A stretch of 64,000 nt of DNA from Dulcicalothrix desertica PCC 7102 (GCF_003991905.1 NZ_RSCL01000002.1:198146-262145), one strand, 5' to 3'; positions 54,028 through 60,288 are shown, counted from the stretch's first letter. The notes: generated by a model from the sequence alone, not told the origin. A program made the numbers and translations.

Positions 54028-54100
54028 AGCTGGAGAGGGAAGTTGAATCCCTAACCTTCCGATTACAAGTCGGATGCTCTACCAATTGAGCTACACCAGC
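54028..54100 (-). tRNA. trnT: tRNA-Thr (UGU)
   Basis: Acceptor GCTGGTG/CTCCAGC, anticodon arm TCCGA-CTTGTAA-TCGGA, T-loop TTCAACT; discriminator T rather than A. Confidence 0.85.
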
Positions 54101-54110
54101 ATAATTTGGT

Positions 54111-54183
54111 CGCGGGGGCGAGGAGTTGCACCTGCCGATGTGAGGCTTATGAGACCTCCAAGACACTCTTTCTTCATCCCCGC
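54111..54183 (-). tRNA. trnM: tRNA-Met (CAU)-like, degenerate T-arm
   Basis: Acceptor GCGGGGA/CCCCCGC with a 7-66 mismatch, anticodon arm GAGGT-CTCATAA-GCCTC. The T-stem GCAGG/CCTCG has two mismatches and the T-loop is TGCAACT. G1-C72 argues against an initiator. A C34-lysidine isoleucine identity is possible. Confidence 0.55.
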
Positions 54184-54194
54184 ATATTACCAAA

Positions 54195-54268
54195 TGCCCC
54201 TAACTGGACTTGAACCAGTAACAACTAGGTTCTTAGCCTAGTGCCTCTTCCAATTGGGCTATAGGGGC
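54195..54268 (-). tRNA. trnL: tRNA with Leu anticodon (AAG), class I body
   Basis: Acceptor GCCCCTA/TAGGGGC, anticodon arm CTAGG-CTAAGAA-CCTAG, variable loop TTGTT (5 nt), T-loop TTCAAGT, discriminator A. Bacterial tRNA-Leu normally has a long variable arm, so either identity or recognition is unusual. A34 is also rare outside tRNA-Arg(ACG). Confidence 0.75.
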
Positions 54269-54331
54269 AGAATTTAAAACATTTGTTTTTGGTTATAGTA
54301 AAAAAACAGCTTACGCAATTTTTCTTACTAA

Positions 54332-54406
54332 TGCCCCTGGTAGAACTCGAATCTACAACCTCTTCAATCTAAGTGAAGCGCCTACTTCCAATTGGGCTAC
54401 AGGGGC
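54332..54406 (-). tRNA. trnL: tRNA with Leu anticodon (UAG), class I body
   Basis: Acceptor GCCCCTG/CAGGGGC, anticodon arm CTTCA-CTTAGAT-TGAAG, 5-nt variable loop AGGTT, T-loop TTCGAGT, discriminator A. The spacer upstream of it is homologous to the one beside the UAA copy. Confidence 0.75.
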
Positions 54407-54474
54407 GGGCGAAAACTTTATAAAAAGTGAATTAATTTAAGACAATAACCTCCTTAAAAATGTGTATTTTTTAA

Positions 54475-54548
54475 TACCCCTGGCAGAATTTGAATCTGCA
54501 TCCTCCTATTTTTGAGATAGGCGCCTCTACCAATTGGGCTACAGGGGT
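54475..54548 (-). tRNA. trnL: tRNA with Leu anticodon (CAA), class I body
   Basis: Acceptor ACCCCTG/CAGGGGT, anticodon arm CCTAT-CTCAAAA-ATAGG, 5-nt variable loop AGGAT, T-loop TTCAAAT, discriminator A. Confidence 0.75.
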
Positions 54549-54552
54549 AAAG

Positions 54553-54625
54553 TCGGGATGACAAGGATCGAACTTGTGACATCTTGCTCCCAAAGCAAGC
54601 GCGCTACCAACTGCGCTACATCCCG
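54553..54625 (-). tRNA. trnP: tRNA-Pro (UGG)
   Basis: Acceptor CGGGATG/CATCCCG, anticodon arm CTTGC-TTTGGGA-GCAAG, T-loop TTCGATC, discriminator A. Confidence 0.9.
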
Positions 54626-54681
54626 TTAATGCTTTTTTTGCCTATAGTGAAAAATTAACTTACGCCAGTTTTTTCACTAAT

Positions 54682-54754
54682 GCCCCTGACAGAACTCGAA
54701 TCTGTACGTTCTTTATCTTAAGTAAAGTGCCTCTTCCAATTGGGCTACAGGGGC
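54682..54754 (-). tRNA. trnL: tRNA with Leu anticodon (UAA), class I body
   Basis: Acceptor GCCCCTG/CAGGGGC, anticodon arm CTTTA-CTTAAGA-TAAAG, 5-nt variable loop AACGT, T-loop TTCGAGT, discriminator A. The flanking spacer (TATAGTGAAAAA..TTTTTTCACTAA) resembles that of the UAG copy, indicating duplication of spacer plus tRNA. Confidence 0.75.
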
Positions 54755-54784
54755 TAGATTGTAAAATTTTTAGATACTAAAAAT

Positions 54785-55639
54785 CTAAAGTTTGGAATAT
54801 TGTTTCTTTGCCCAATAACCTCTTGGGGGTTTTTCTATTCCATAATATTTACACCATTTCTCTATTGCTTTATCGCTCACGCCTAATTCCTTACTTAATT
54901 GTCGAGTTGACTTTTCCCAGATTAATTTTTCTAATTCTTCTTTTGACGGTCTTGCTACTTTTCTAGATGCTAGCTGAGAGCATTTTTGAGAACAATAAGT
55001 ATCTTGACCTATATTAATTAAGATTTTGTCACATTGTAAACATTTATTGTGTTTCGTGGAGCTTATAAAAACCTTATTTTCATTTTTTTCATTTTTGAAG
55101 TTGATTTTTCTTATTCTGATTTTTTGATTCTTTCTAAATTGACTTAGCATCATAGTTCTACTTGTATGACCTTTGGAACCACAATAGTTGTGAGTTTGAA
55201 TGTGACAATTTGGGCAAAGAAATCGCAAATTTTCCTGTCTATTGTCCTTCCAGTTTCCATTAATATGGTCAACATGTAATGTAATGCTGTTACCTAGCCA
55301 AATATCTTGAATAGAACAAGCAGGATTCTCACATTTATACTCTCGACCAAATTCAATAAGTGCCCTCCTTAAAATATAAGGTGTCTCTCTGAGAGTTCTA
55401 TCCTCTTGTAAAATCAAAATTTCTTCCGAACTTCTCTTTGTTTTTCCTCCTTTATAATTTTTACCTTGATTTGCACCTCTCCCTAAAAAGTGGGACATAT
55501 CTATCCCATATTGTTTAATTTTTTGAGATACATAAAAATGTAGATAGCCTGATTGTGGTTTCCCAAGTTTTCTTAAAACTTCTGCAACGGACAAAGATTC
55601 TTTTACTAAAGGCTCTAATAGCTCTTTGGTATATTTCAT
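54785..55639 (-). CDS. HNH endonuclease inserted in the tRNA array
   Basis: A 284-residue protein from ATG 55639 (frame open to 55657). The HNH core is LHVDHINGNWKDNRQENLRF with zinc-type CPNCH; a second zinc motif (CLQCDK...YCSQKC) and a C-terminal helix-turn-helix (ELGVSDKAIEKWCKYYGI) follow. This layout is typical of phage or homing HNH nucleases. It separates two halves of the array and its low-GC, Lys/Ile-rich coding differs from neighbours, so a mobile origin is likely. Confidence 0.85.
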   Translation of the reverse strand: MKYTKELLEPLVKESLSVAEVLRKLGKPQSGYLHFYVSQKIKQYGIDMSHFLGRGANQGKNYKGGKTKRSSEEILILQEDRTLRETPYILRRALIEFGREYKCENPACSIQDIWLGNSITLHVDHINGNWKDNRQENLRFLCPNCHIQTHNYCGSKGHTSRTMMLSQFRKNQKIRIRKINFKNEKNENKVFISSTKHNKCLQCDKILINIGQDTYCSQKCSQLASRKVARPSKEELEKLIWEKSTRQLSKELGVSDKAIEKWCKYYGIEKPPRGYWAKKQYSKL

Positions 55640-55715
55640 ATAATGTGAATTACGCATTATAAATATAATAACTAAGTATTCACATTAAATCAAGCATACT
55701 AACTAATAAAAGTGC

Positions 55716-55771
55716 TTGGAAAAGATTTATCTAGTACTGATAATTAACTGATACTTAAAATCTTTTTCCAA
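55716..55771 (-). other. Hairpin upstream of the HNH gene
   Basis: TTGGAAAAGATTT and AAATCTTTTTCCAA pair around about 30 nt, between tRNA-Gln(UUG) and the HNH gene. It could be a processing site or attenuator in the array transcript. Confidence 0.45.
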
Positions 55772-55810
55772 AACTTTACAGGGTAAGTTTACAACTATTA
55801 AAAACCAAAT

Positions 55811-55882
55811 CTGCCCCGCTAGGTCTTGAACCCAGAATACCTCTGTCAAAAAGAGGCGTGTTGCCAATTACACCACAGGGCA
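55811..55882 (-). tRNA. trnQ: tRNA-Gln (UUG)
   Basis: Acceptor TGCCCTG/CGGGGCA, anticodon arm CCTCT-TTTTGAC-AGAGG, T-loop TTCAAGA, discriminator G as expected. Confidence 0.88.
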
Positions 55883-55890
55883 ATATATGG

Positions 55891-55964
55891 ATGCCGGAGT
55901 TAGGTTTGAACTAACCTCTCCATGATTCAGAGTCATGGCGACTTACCCAATCGTCCATCCGGCA
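55891..55964 (-). tRNA. trnQ: tRNA-Gln (CUG)
   Basis: Acceptor TGCCGGA/TCCGGCA, anticodon arm CATGA-CTCTGAA-TCATG, T-loop TTCAAAC. The discriminator is T rather than G. Confidence 0.8.
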
Positions 55965-56042
55965 GTCCCCAAGTTGGTCTTGAACCAACGACCTTTCACT
56001 TTATAAACAGTGAACGCTCTAACCAAATTGAGCTACTGGGGA
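55965..56042 (-). tRNA. tRNA with expanded anticodon loop (UAU or UUA)
   Basis: Acceptor TCCCCAG/TTGGGGA, D-arm GCTC/GAGC and T-arm GTTGG-TTCAAGA-CCAAC are normal. The anticodon arm is TTCACT-GTTTATAA-AGTGAA: six base pairs closing an 8-nt loop, three nucleotides more than canonical overall. Anticodon UAU (Ile) or UUA (ochre) can be read, depending on loop register. It abuts tRNA-Gln(CUG) without a spacer. Confidence 0.6.
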
Positions 56043-56053
56043 ATAATAAATAG

Positions 56054-56125
56054 CTGCCCTGGTAAGTATCGAACTTACGACCTCACGGTTAACAGCCGTT
56101 TGCTCTACCACTGAGCTACAGGGCA
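56054..56125 (-). tRNA. trnN: tRNA-Asn (GUU)
   Basis: Acceptor TGCCCTG/CAGGGCA, anticodon loop CTGTTAA in a stem with one A-G mismatch, T-loop TTCGATA, discriminator G. Confidence 0.85.
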
Positions 56126-56131
56126 ACGAAA

Positions 56132-56205
56132 CCCCCCAAGTCAGAATCGAACTGACGACCTTCTGTGCTTCAAACAGACGCTACTACCATCTGAGCTATC
56201 GGGGG
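56132..56205 (-). tRNA. trnF: tRNA-Phe (GAA)
   Basis: Acceptor CCCCCGA/TTGGGGG, anticodon arm TCTGT-TTGAAGC-ACAGA, T-loop TTCGATT; discriminator G, where A is usual. Confidence 0.82.
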
Positions 56206-56212
56206 ATAATTG

Positions 56213-56284
56213 AGGAGAGATGGGAATTACTGCCGTGGACTGGTTTTATTTAACTCGTCGAATCAGCCACTCTACCATCCCTCC
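56213..56284 (-). pseudogene. Degenerate tRNA gene
   Basis: The acceptor GGAGGGA/TCTCTCC and a D-arm-like GGTAGAGTGGCTGATTCGAC are recognisable, but the anticodon stem does not pair (GACGAGT against CCAGTC) and no TTCRA T-loop is present. It occupies a regular slot in the array and looks like a decayed tRNA of serine-like type; anticodon unreadable. Confidence 0.5.
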
Positions 56285-56291
56285 TATGTAA

Positions 56292-56365
56292 TGAGCGCGC
56301 AAGGACTCAAACCTTGAATCTTCAGTTTCGTAGACTGACGTGTTATTCAGTTACACTACGCACTC
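56292..56365 (-). tRNA. trnR: tRNA-Arg (ACG)
   Basis: Acceptor GAGTGCG/CGCGCTC, anticodon arm TCAGT-CTACGAA-ACTGA, T-loop TTTGAGT, discriminator A. A34 is the usual TadA substrate. Confidence 0.85.
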
Positions 56366-56439
56366 ATAAAGATTATGGATTTGTCTACCCTTCTGGATAG
56401 CTTCGTTAACGACAATGAATCGATTTGGGATTTTGGATT

Positions 56440-56467
56440 GTAGAGACGTTACATGTAACGTCTCTAC
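56440..56467. repeat. GTAGAGACG-type interspersed palindrome (perfect copy)
   Basis: A perfect 28-bp palindrome, GTAGAGACGTTACA and complement, in a 130-bp spacer within the array between tRNA-Ser(GCU) and tRNA-Arg(ACG). Confidence 0.9.
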
Positions 56468-56494
56468 AACATGTTTGTAATTTGGGCAATTATT

Positions 56495-56581
56495 CAGAGA
56501 AGGAGGGATTTGAACCCTCGGCGGGTGTTAAACCGCTCTCCCTTAGCAGGGGAGTACAATAAGCCACTCTGTCACTTCTCT
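56495..56581 (-). tRNA. trnS: tRNA-Ser (GCU)
   Basis: Class II; acceptor AGAGAAG/CTTCTCT, anticodon arm CTCCC-CTGCTAA-GGGAG, long variable arm, T-loop TTCAAAT, discriminator G. Confidence 0.88.
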
Positions 56582-56586
56582 AAAAG

Positions 56587-56667
56587 TAGGTCGGGAAAGA
56601 GTTGAACTTTCAACGCAAACGCGGCTGTTTTACAGACAGTTGCCTACACCAATAGGCGAGCCGACCC
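56587..56667 (-). tRNA. trnY: tRNA-Tyr (GUA)
   Basis: Class II; acceptor GGGTCGG/CCGACCT, anticodon loop CTGTAAA, long variable arm, T-loop TTCAACT, discriminator A. Confidence 0.85.
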
Positions 56668-56670
56668 ATG

Positions 56671-56742
56671 TTCCCCTGACGAGAATTGAACTCGCATCTC
56701 CGCTTTGAAAGAGCAGTGATTTAACCATTAGTCCACAGGGGC
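56671..56742 (-). tRNA. trnE: tRNA-Glu (UUC), copy 1
   Basis: Acceptor GCCCCTG/CAGGGGA with a G1-A72 mismatch, anticodon arm CTGCT-CTTTCAA-AGCGG, T-loop TTCAATT, discriminator A. Confidence 0.8.
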
Positions 56743-56783
56743 AAATATCTACTTCATGCAAGTTTAAGAAGCATATAGTAGAA

Positions 56784-56857
56784 CGCAGCGACTAGGGCTT
56801 GAACCTAGATTCTTCGGTTTTGGAGACCGACGTGTTAGCCAATTACACCATCGCTGC
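56784..56857 (-). tRNA. trnW: tRNA-Trp (CCA)
   Basis: Acceptor GCAGCGA/TCGCTGC, anticodon arm TCGGT-CTCCAAA-ACCGA, T-loop TTCAAGC, discriminator G as in tRNA-Trp. Confidence 0.9.
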
Positions 56858-56860
56858 ATT

Positions 56861-56936
56861 TGGTAGCAGTGGCGGGATTTTAACCCGCATTAAACCACTT
56901 ATGAGATGGCGACCTTAACAATTAGGTTACACTGCC
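56861..56936 (-). tRNA. trnM: tRNA-Met (CAU), CCA encoded
   Basis: Acceptor GGCAGTG/CACTGCT with G-U at 1-72, anticodon arm GCCAT-CTCATAA-GTGGT, T-loop TTAAAAT (C56 replaced by A), discriminator A directly followed by CCA, which is otherwise not encoded in this array. Confidence 0.75.
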
Positions 56937-56947
56937 ATAATTTACCA

Positions 56948-57019
56948 AGGCTGAGGCGAGGATCGAACTCGCGCTAACCGATTTTGCAGATCGGCGCCTT
57001 TCCACTTGGCTACTCAGCC
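56948..57019 (-). tRNA. trnC: tRNA-Cys (GCA)
   Basis: Acceptor GGCTGAG/CTCAGCC, anticodon loop CTGCAAA, T-loop TTCGATC, discriminator T as expected for tRNA-Cys. Confidence 0.9.
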
Positions 57020-57025
57020 ATAAAT

Positions 57026-57097
57026 AAGCGCCAACGGGAATTGAACCCGCATTTTCGGATTGAAAGACCGACGACTTAGCCATTGGTCGATGGCGCC
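57026..57097 (-). tRNA. trnE: tRNA-Glu (UUC), copy 2
   Basis: Acceptor GGCGCCA/TGGCGCT with G-U at 1-72, anticodon loop CTTTCAA in a stem with a T-T mismatch, T-loop TTCAATT; discriminator T is atypical for Glu. The body differs clearly from copy 1. Confidence 0.75.
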
Positions 57098-57114
57098 ATA
57101 TTTATTGAATGGAG

Positions 57115-57188
57115 CCAGGATGAGGGGACTCGAACCCCCAACATTTCCGCAGACAACGGAACGCTCTAGCCAATTGAGCTACACCCCG
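57115..57188 (-). tRNA. trnD: tRNA-Asp (GUC)
   Basis: Acceptor CGGGGTG/CATCCTG, anticodon arm TTCCG-TTGTCTG-CGGAA, T-loop TTCGAGT, discriminator G as in tRNA-Asp. First tRNA of the array in the direction of transcription. Confidence 0.88.
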
Positions 57189-57572
57189 AAAATTTGAGAA
57201 AACTATGCCTAATTTGTTTAATTTTGAGATATTTAGATTCAGACATTTAAAGATTTCATCTAAAATCTAATATCAAATTAGGCACGATTATTGTGAGCAT
57301 CGCAATTTTGGTAAAATATTAACTGTCATTCTGAGCGCAGCGAAGAATCTTGATAAATTTAACTTTTTTTAAGATGCTAAGAAAGCGGGAAAACTACGTT
57401 AACGTTCGCGACTCATGACATAATAATTTTTCTAAATTGAGATGCTGCACAATTATTTGTGGTGAACTTTCCCATTAAATATTCGTCTTATTCAGTTTTC
57501 AAGGTTCAGCAAAACTACTTTTAGCTAGTTTTCAACTATTAAAATGACTATTGATATAACTGTTGAAAAGTC
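57189..57572. other. Leader region between the 64-codon ORF and the first tRNA
   Basis: About 380 bp. An inverted repeat (TGCCTAATTTG at 57206-57216 and complement at 57274-57284) encloses a second A/T-rich palindrome. The common cyanobacterial CATTCTGAGCGCAGCGAAGAATCTT repeat lies near 57325-57350. No tRNA or ORF found. Confidence 0.6.
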
Positions 57573-57767
57573 TTAAGAAAATGTCCGACGCTCGTAGAAG
57601 TAAACCCGTTGCGCGTTGCGGATATATTCTTTTGTTTGATTTTGTGCAAACTGTGAACTTTTATCAGTTCTTGCCTCGGTTTCAGATGGTTTGGAATTAC
57701 GAGGCTTTCGTTTGTCTGGAGAAACTGGTTTGTAAGAGCGCGCGTGTGCTACTTGTATGTAGAACAT
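57573..57767 (-). CDS. Small basic protein, 64 residues, at the head of the tRNA array
   Basis: ATG 57767 is preceded by AAAGGAGG at ideal spacing, the best Shine-Dalgarno in the region. The protein is polar and rich in Lys, Arg, Ser and Gln (PDKRKPRNSKPSETEARTDK) and resembles nothing I know. It is the first ORF after a TTGACA/TAGTAT promoter and leads into the array on the same strand. It could be a translated leader or a small RNA-binding protein. A frame also exists on the plus strand here, but it lacks a ribosome-binding site. Confidence 0.6.
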   Translation of the reverse strand: MFYIQVAHARSYKPVSPDKRKPRNSKPSETEARTDKSSQFAQNQTKEYIRNAQRVYFYERRTFS

Positions 57768-57804
57768 TTGCTTAATCCTCCTTTGAGGCTTGTCTTTTGC
57801 CTCA

Positions 57805-57842
57805 CTACAATAATACTACATTAATACTACAAAAGGTGTCAA
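57805..57842 (-). promoter_or_regulatory. Sigma70-type promoter of the tRNA array with tandem direct repeats
   Basis: On the minus strand, TTGACA (57842-57837) and TAGTAT (57818-57813) are separated by 18 nt. The -10 region and spacer consist of direct repeats GTAGTATTAAT GTAGTATTATT GTAG (57830-57805), a possible operator. The strong ribosome-binding site and the 64-codon ORF follow. Confidence 0.65.
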
Positions 57843-57967
57843 GGGGTTTTGGAAAAATTTTTTGATATTCTTGGAAAAGCTTGCGGGAGTTGAATTTGGG
57901 TCATGTATTATGTCTGTAGGTTGAGTAACTTGATTTATGATTGACGCGAGTAAAAGCGAGGAGTGGC

Positions 57968-58798
57968 ATGAAAGGTATGTTTATGCGAAAGGGTAAAAAT
58001 GTTGGGATTGGTTGGGGTTTAATTACTATATGTATGTGTATTACGGCGTGTAGTGGTAACTCAAAAATAGAGACTTCTAACAAACAGTCGCCCCAAAGTA
58101 AAGTTTTAGCAGCGAACACAACAGCAAATCCGGCGCCATCACCCAAACCGCAAAATCTGAGTTTTTCTGCTCCTGCCCAATTCCAAGGAAAGACAGTATA
58201 TAAATCGGAAGTTCCTAATAACGAAAAAGTTATAGCTTTGACATTTGATGATGGACCTTGGAAAGAAACCACACCACAAATGCTAGATATACTCAAGCAA
58301 AACAATATAAAAGCTACTTTTTTTTGGGTAGGAACATCGATTCAAGAAAATCCAGAAATGGCTAAAAAGGTTGTGACAGATGGACACGCTATTGGCAACC
58401 ACACATGGCATCACTGGTATAAACAAATGGATACAGCCACAGCAAAAAGCGAAATCGATAAAACCGCAGATTTAATCTACAGAACCACTGGCGCCAAAAC
58501 TACATTATTTCGTCCACCCGGTGGTTATTTAAATAACGGATTAGCAGCTTATGCTAAGAGCCAAAATTACACTGTAGTCATGTGGTCACAAACCTCTGCT
58601 GATACTGACCCAAAAGCTAAATATGAAGTTTTTGTCAAGAATGTACTTCGAGATGCCAAACCAGGTTCCATTGTGCTAATGCATGATGGAGGAGGTGACA
58701 GGCGCCGGACAGTACAAGCGTTGCCAAAAATTATTAGCGGGTTAAAAGAAAAAGGCTATAGGTTTGTCACCGTTCCAGAAATTTTAGAAAAGAGTTGA
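57968..58798 (+). CDS. Polysaccharide deacetylase (NodB domain) lipoprotein
   Basis: A 276-residue protein. ATG 57968 follows GAGGAG at good distance (frame open to 57941). The lipobox is CITAC, then a polar linker (about residues 25-70) and a NodB domain: LTFDDGPW (catalytic Asp), GNHTWHH (metal His), FRPPGGYLNN, and IVLMHDGGG at the end. It likely deacetylates peptidoglycan or an envelope polysaccharide from the outer face of the cytoplasmic membrane. Confidence 0.92.
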   Translation: MKGMFMRKGKNVGIGWGLITICMCITACSGNSKIETSNKQSPQSKVLAANTTANPAPSPKPQNLSFSAPAQFQGKTVYKSEVPNNEKVIALTFDDGPWKETTPQMLDILKQNNIKATFFWVGTSIQENPEMAKKVVTDGHAIGNHTWHHWYKQMDTATAKSEIDKTADLIYRTTGAKTTLFRPPGGYLNNGLAAYAKSQNYTVVMWSQTSADTDPKAKYEVFVKNVLRDAKPGSIVLMHDGGGDRRRTVQALPKIISGLKEKGYRFVTVPEILEKS

Positions 58799-58938
58799 AA
58801 GTGCTGAGTGCTGAGTGCTGAGTGCTGAGTGCTGAGGAAAAAGACATTTAACTCCTAACTCCTAACTCCTAACTCCTAATTATTAACTCCTAACTCTTAA
58901 TTTCCTACTCAGCACTCACAACTCAGCACTCAGCACTA
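58799..58938. repeat. Heptamer tandem repeats AGTGCTG and CTAACTC
   Basis: Five AGTGCTG units, then about seven CTAACTC-type units, then complement units of the first (CAGCACT), so the outer blocks can pair into a long hairpin. It contains the stop of the alr0857-like gene. Confidence 0.9.
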
Positions 58939-59309
58939 ATACAAGCTTGCGCTTCTTGCCAGAGTTTGTGCAAAAAGAACTCGATGCGGTCGCTAATTGT
59001 GGTTACAAAAATGCCTGTTGCTTCGTCGCAAGTGCTAGACATCCATGAACCGCGTAGCGTGACTTCTAAATATTCAGCGTCGCAAACACAGACGGTGATA
59101 ATTTCTTTGTCGCTGCATTTGGTTTGAGCTTTTAGCACCTCTACTCCCGGTAAATCAACAGGAAGCAAAAATGATGCGGTGCTGGGTTCGACGCAGAGGC
59201 TTTGACCCGCGCGAAGTGATAAAAGCACGCGCGTTTGTATCCAGTCCTCGATAGACTGATTTATACATTCAAGGTGAAAGCCAGTTTCCGTGTACGTTAA
59301 TTTCAGCAT
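58923..59309 (-). CDS. alr0857-like family protein
   Basis: A 128-residue protein from ATG 59309 (MLKLTYTETGFHLE); the frame is open to 59369 but would overlap the HNH gene. RVLLSLRAGQSLCVEPSTASFLLP is the conserved block of a cyanobacterial family that I recall as alr0857-like. It follows an HNH gene by 16 bp, a pairing that recurs in Nostocales. Function unknown. The last residues come from a tandem repeat. Confidence 0.7.
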   Translation of the reverse strand: MLKLTYTETGFHLECINQSIEDWIQTRVLLSLRAGQSLCVEPSTASFLLPVDLPGVEVLKAQTKCSDKEIITVCVCDAEYLEVTLRGSWMSSTCDEATGIFVTTISDRIEFFLHKLWQEAQACISAEC

Positions 59310-59325
59310 TATCCATGCGCTCCCG

Positions 59326-59865
59326 TTACTCCAGGCTTTTAGGTTGTTCCGTCCAAAACTTTTCGGCAAAAGCTATTGTTGGATGGATTGGTGCTTTTAG
59401 CTTGTGACGCAGTTGCATTCCTGCTTCGTGAAGTGTTTTGTCTCCCTTCTTAGAGTTACATCTCTCACATGCAGTTACTACGTTATCCCATGTATGTAAA
59501 CCACCTCGCGACCGAGGAATTACGTGGTCTAGCGTTAAATGTTTGCTGCTACCGCAATATTGACAAGTGTAGTGGTCGCGTTTTAAAACTTCTCGTCGAT
59601 TTACTGGTGGCACTTTCCATGTTCTCTCAAAAGAAGCTATTTTCAAGCGAATGTGTTTCGGTACATGAAGTACTAAGCTCGGAGAGTACACCATCCAACC
59701 AACTTCAGAAAGCATATCGAGAGGTTCCGCTTTTTCTGTAACCAGCAACACAATCGCACGTTTAATATTGACGCGACATAGTGGTAGGTAGTTTTGCGAA
59801 AATACTACCACTGACTGTTCTAACACTTGCCTACTTGTCGGGTTCGTCACAGCTTGACTCCTCAT
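59326..59865 (-). CDS. HNH endonuclease, cyanobacterial housekeeping type
   Basis: A 179-residue protein. Residues about 90-150 form the HNH domain: RDHYTCQYCGSSKHLTLDHV and GGLHTWDNVVTACERCNSKKGD, with two CxxC zinc pairs and HNH active-site residues. Close relatives exist in nearly all cyanobacteria, usually next to the alr0857-like gene, so it is unlikely to be a homing enzyme. Function unknown. Confidence 0.88.
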   Translation of the reverse strand: MRSQAVTNPTSRQVLEQSVVVFSQNYLPLCRVNIKRAIVLLVTEKAEPLDMLSEVGWMVYSPSLVLHVPKHIRLKIASFERTWKVPPVNRREVLKRDHYTCQYCGSSKHLTLDHVIPRSRGGLHTWDNVVTACERCNSKKGDKTLHEAGMQLRHKLKAPIHPTIAFAEKFWTEQPKSLE

Positions 59866-59869
59866 AAAA

Positions 59870-59910
59870 TTAACCCCCGCTTCTCCTGTATTTGGTGAAG
59901 CGGGGGTTAA
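59870..59910. terminator. Strong G/C hairpin
   Basis: The 14-bp arms TTAACCCCCGCTTC and GAAGCGGGGGTTAA are perfect, with a 13-nt loop, just upstream of the HNH start codon. It may isolate the gene from upstream transcription or fold in its mRNA leader. Confidence 0.6.
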
Positions 59911-60288
59911 AGGTTGACGTTGTTGTCTCTTTCCCTATTTTGGTACAGCACTGTTATTCCTGTACCTCCCGCTTCTATTGTTCGGTTTTGACCCTAGATT
60001 GAAAACTAGATTTATAGCTAAATCCAACATTTGACTAAATATGCTAATTCGGGCATATCCATAATCTCGATTACTATCTGTGTTCCGCTCCTGATATCTA
60101 TGGGATGTGCCCATAAATAAATACTCCACCTCCACACACCATGATTCCCAATTTAGATGGGCGCCACAGCCGCGCGTAGAAGTAGAGTTTGGGGAAAAAG
60201 TAATCACAGAAAATTTCACCTATTGAACATTCCTATAAACATACTACACTTGTAATACTATCCTGTCTATACTTTTAAGGAGAAAATC

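Noticed and set aside
57563-57775. 70-codon plus-strand frame overlapping the array leader ORF
   Set aside because: No ribosome-binding site; the minus-strand frame has a strong one and matches the direction of the array.
59935-60219. 94-codon minus-strand frame upstream of the HNH gene
   Set aside because: It starts with GTG, lacks a ribosome-binding site and has polar, patternless sequence; it fits an intergenic open frame.
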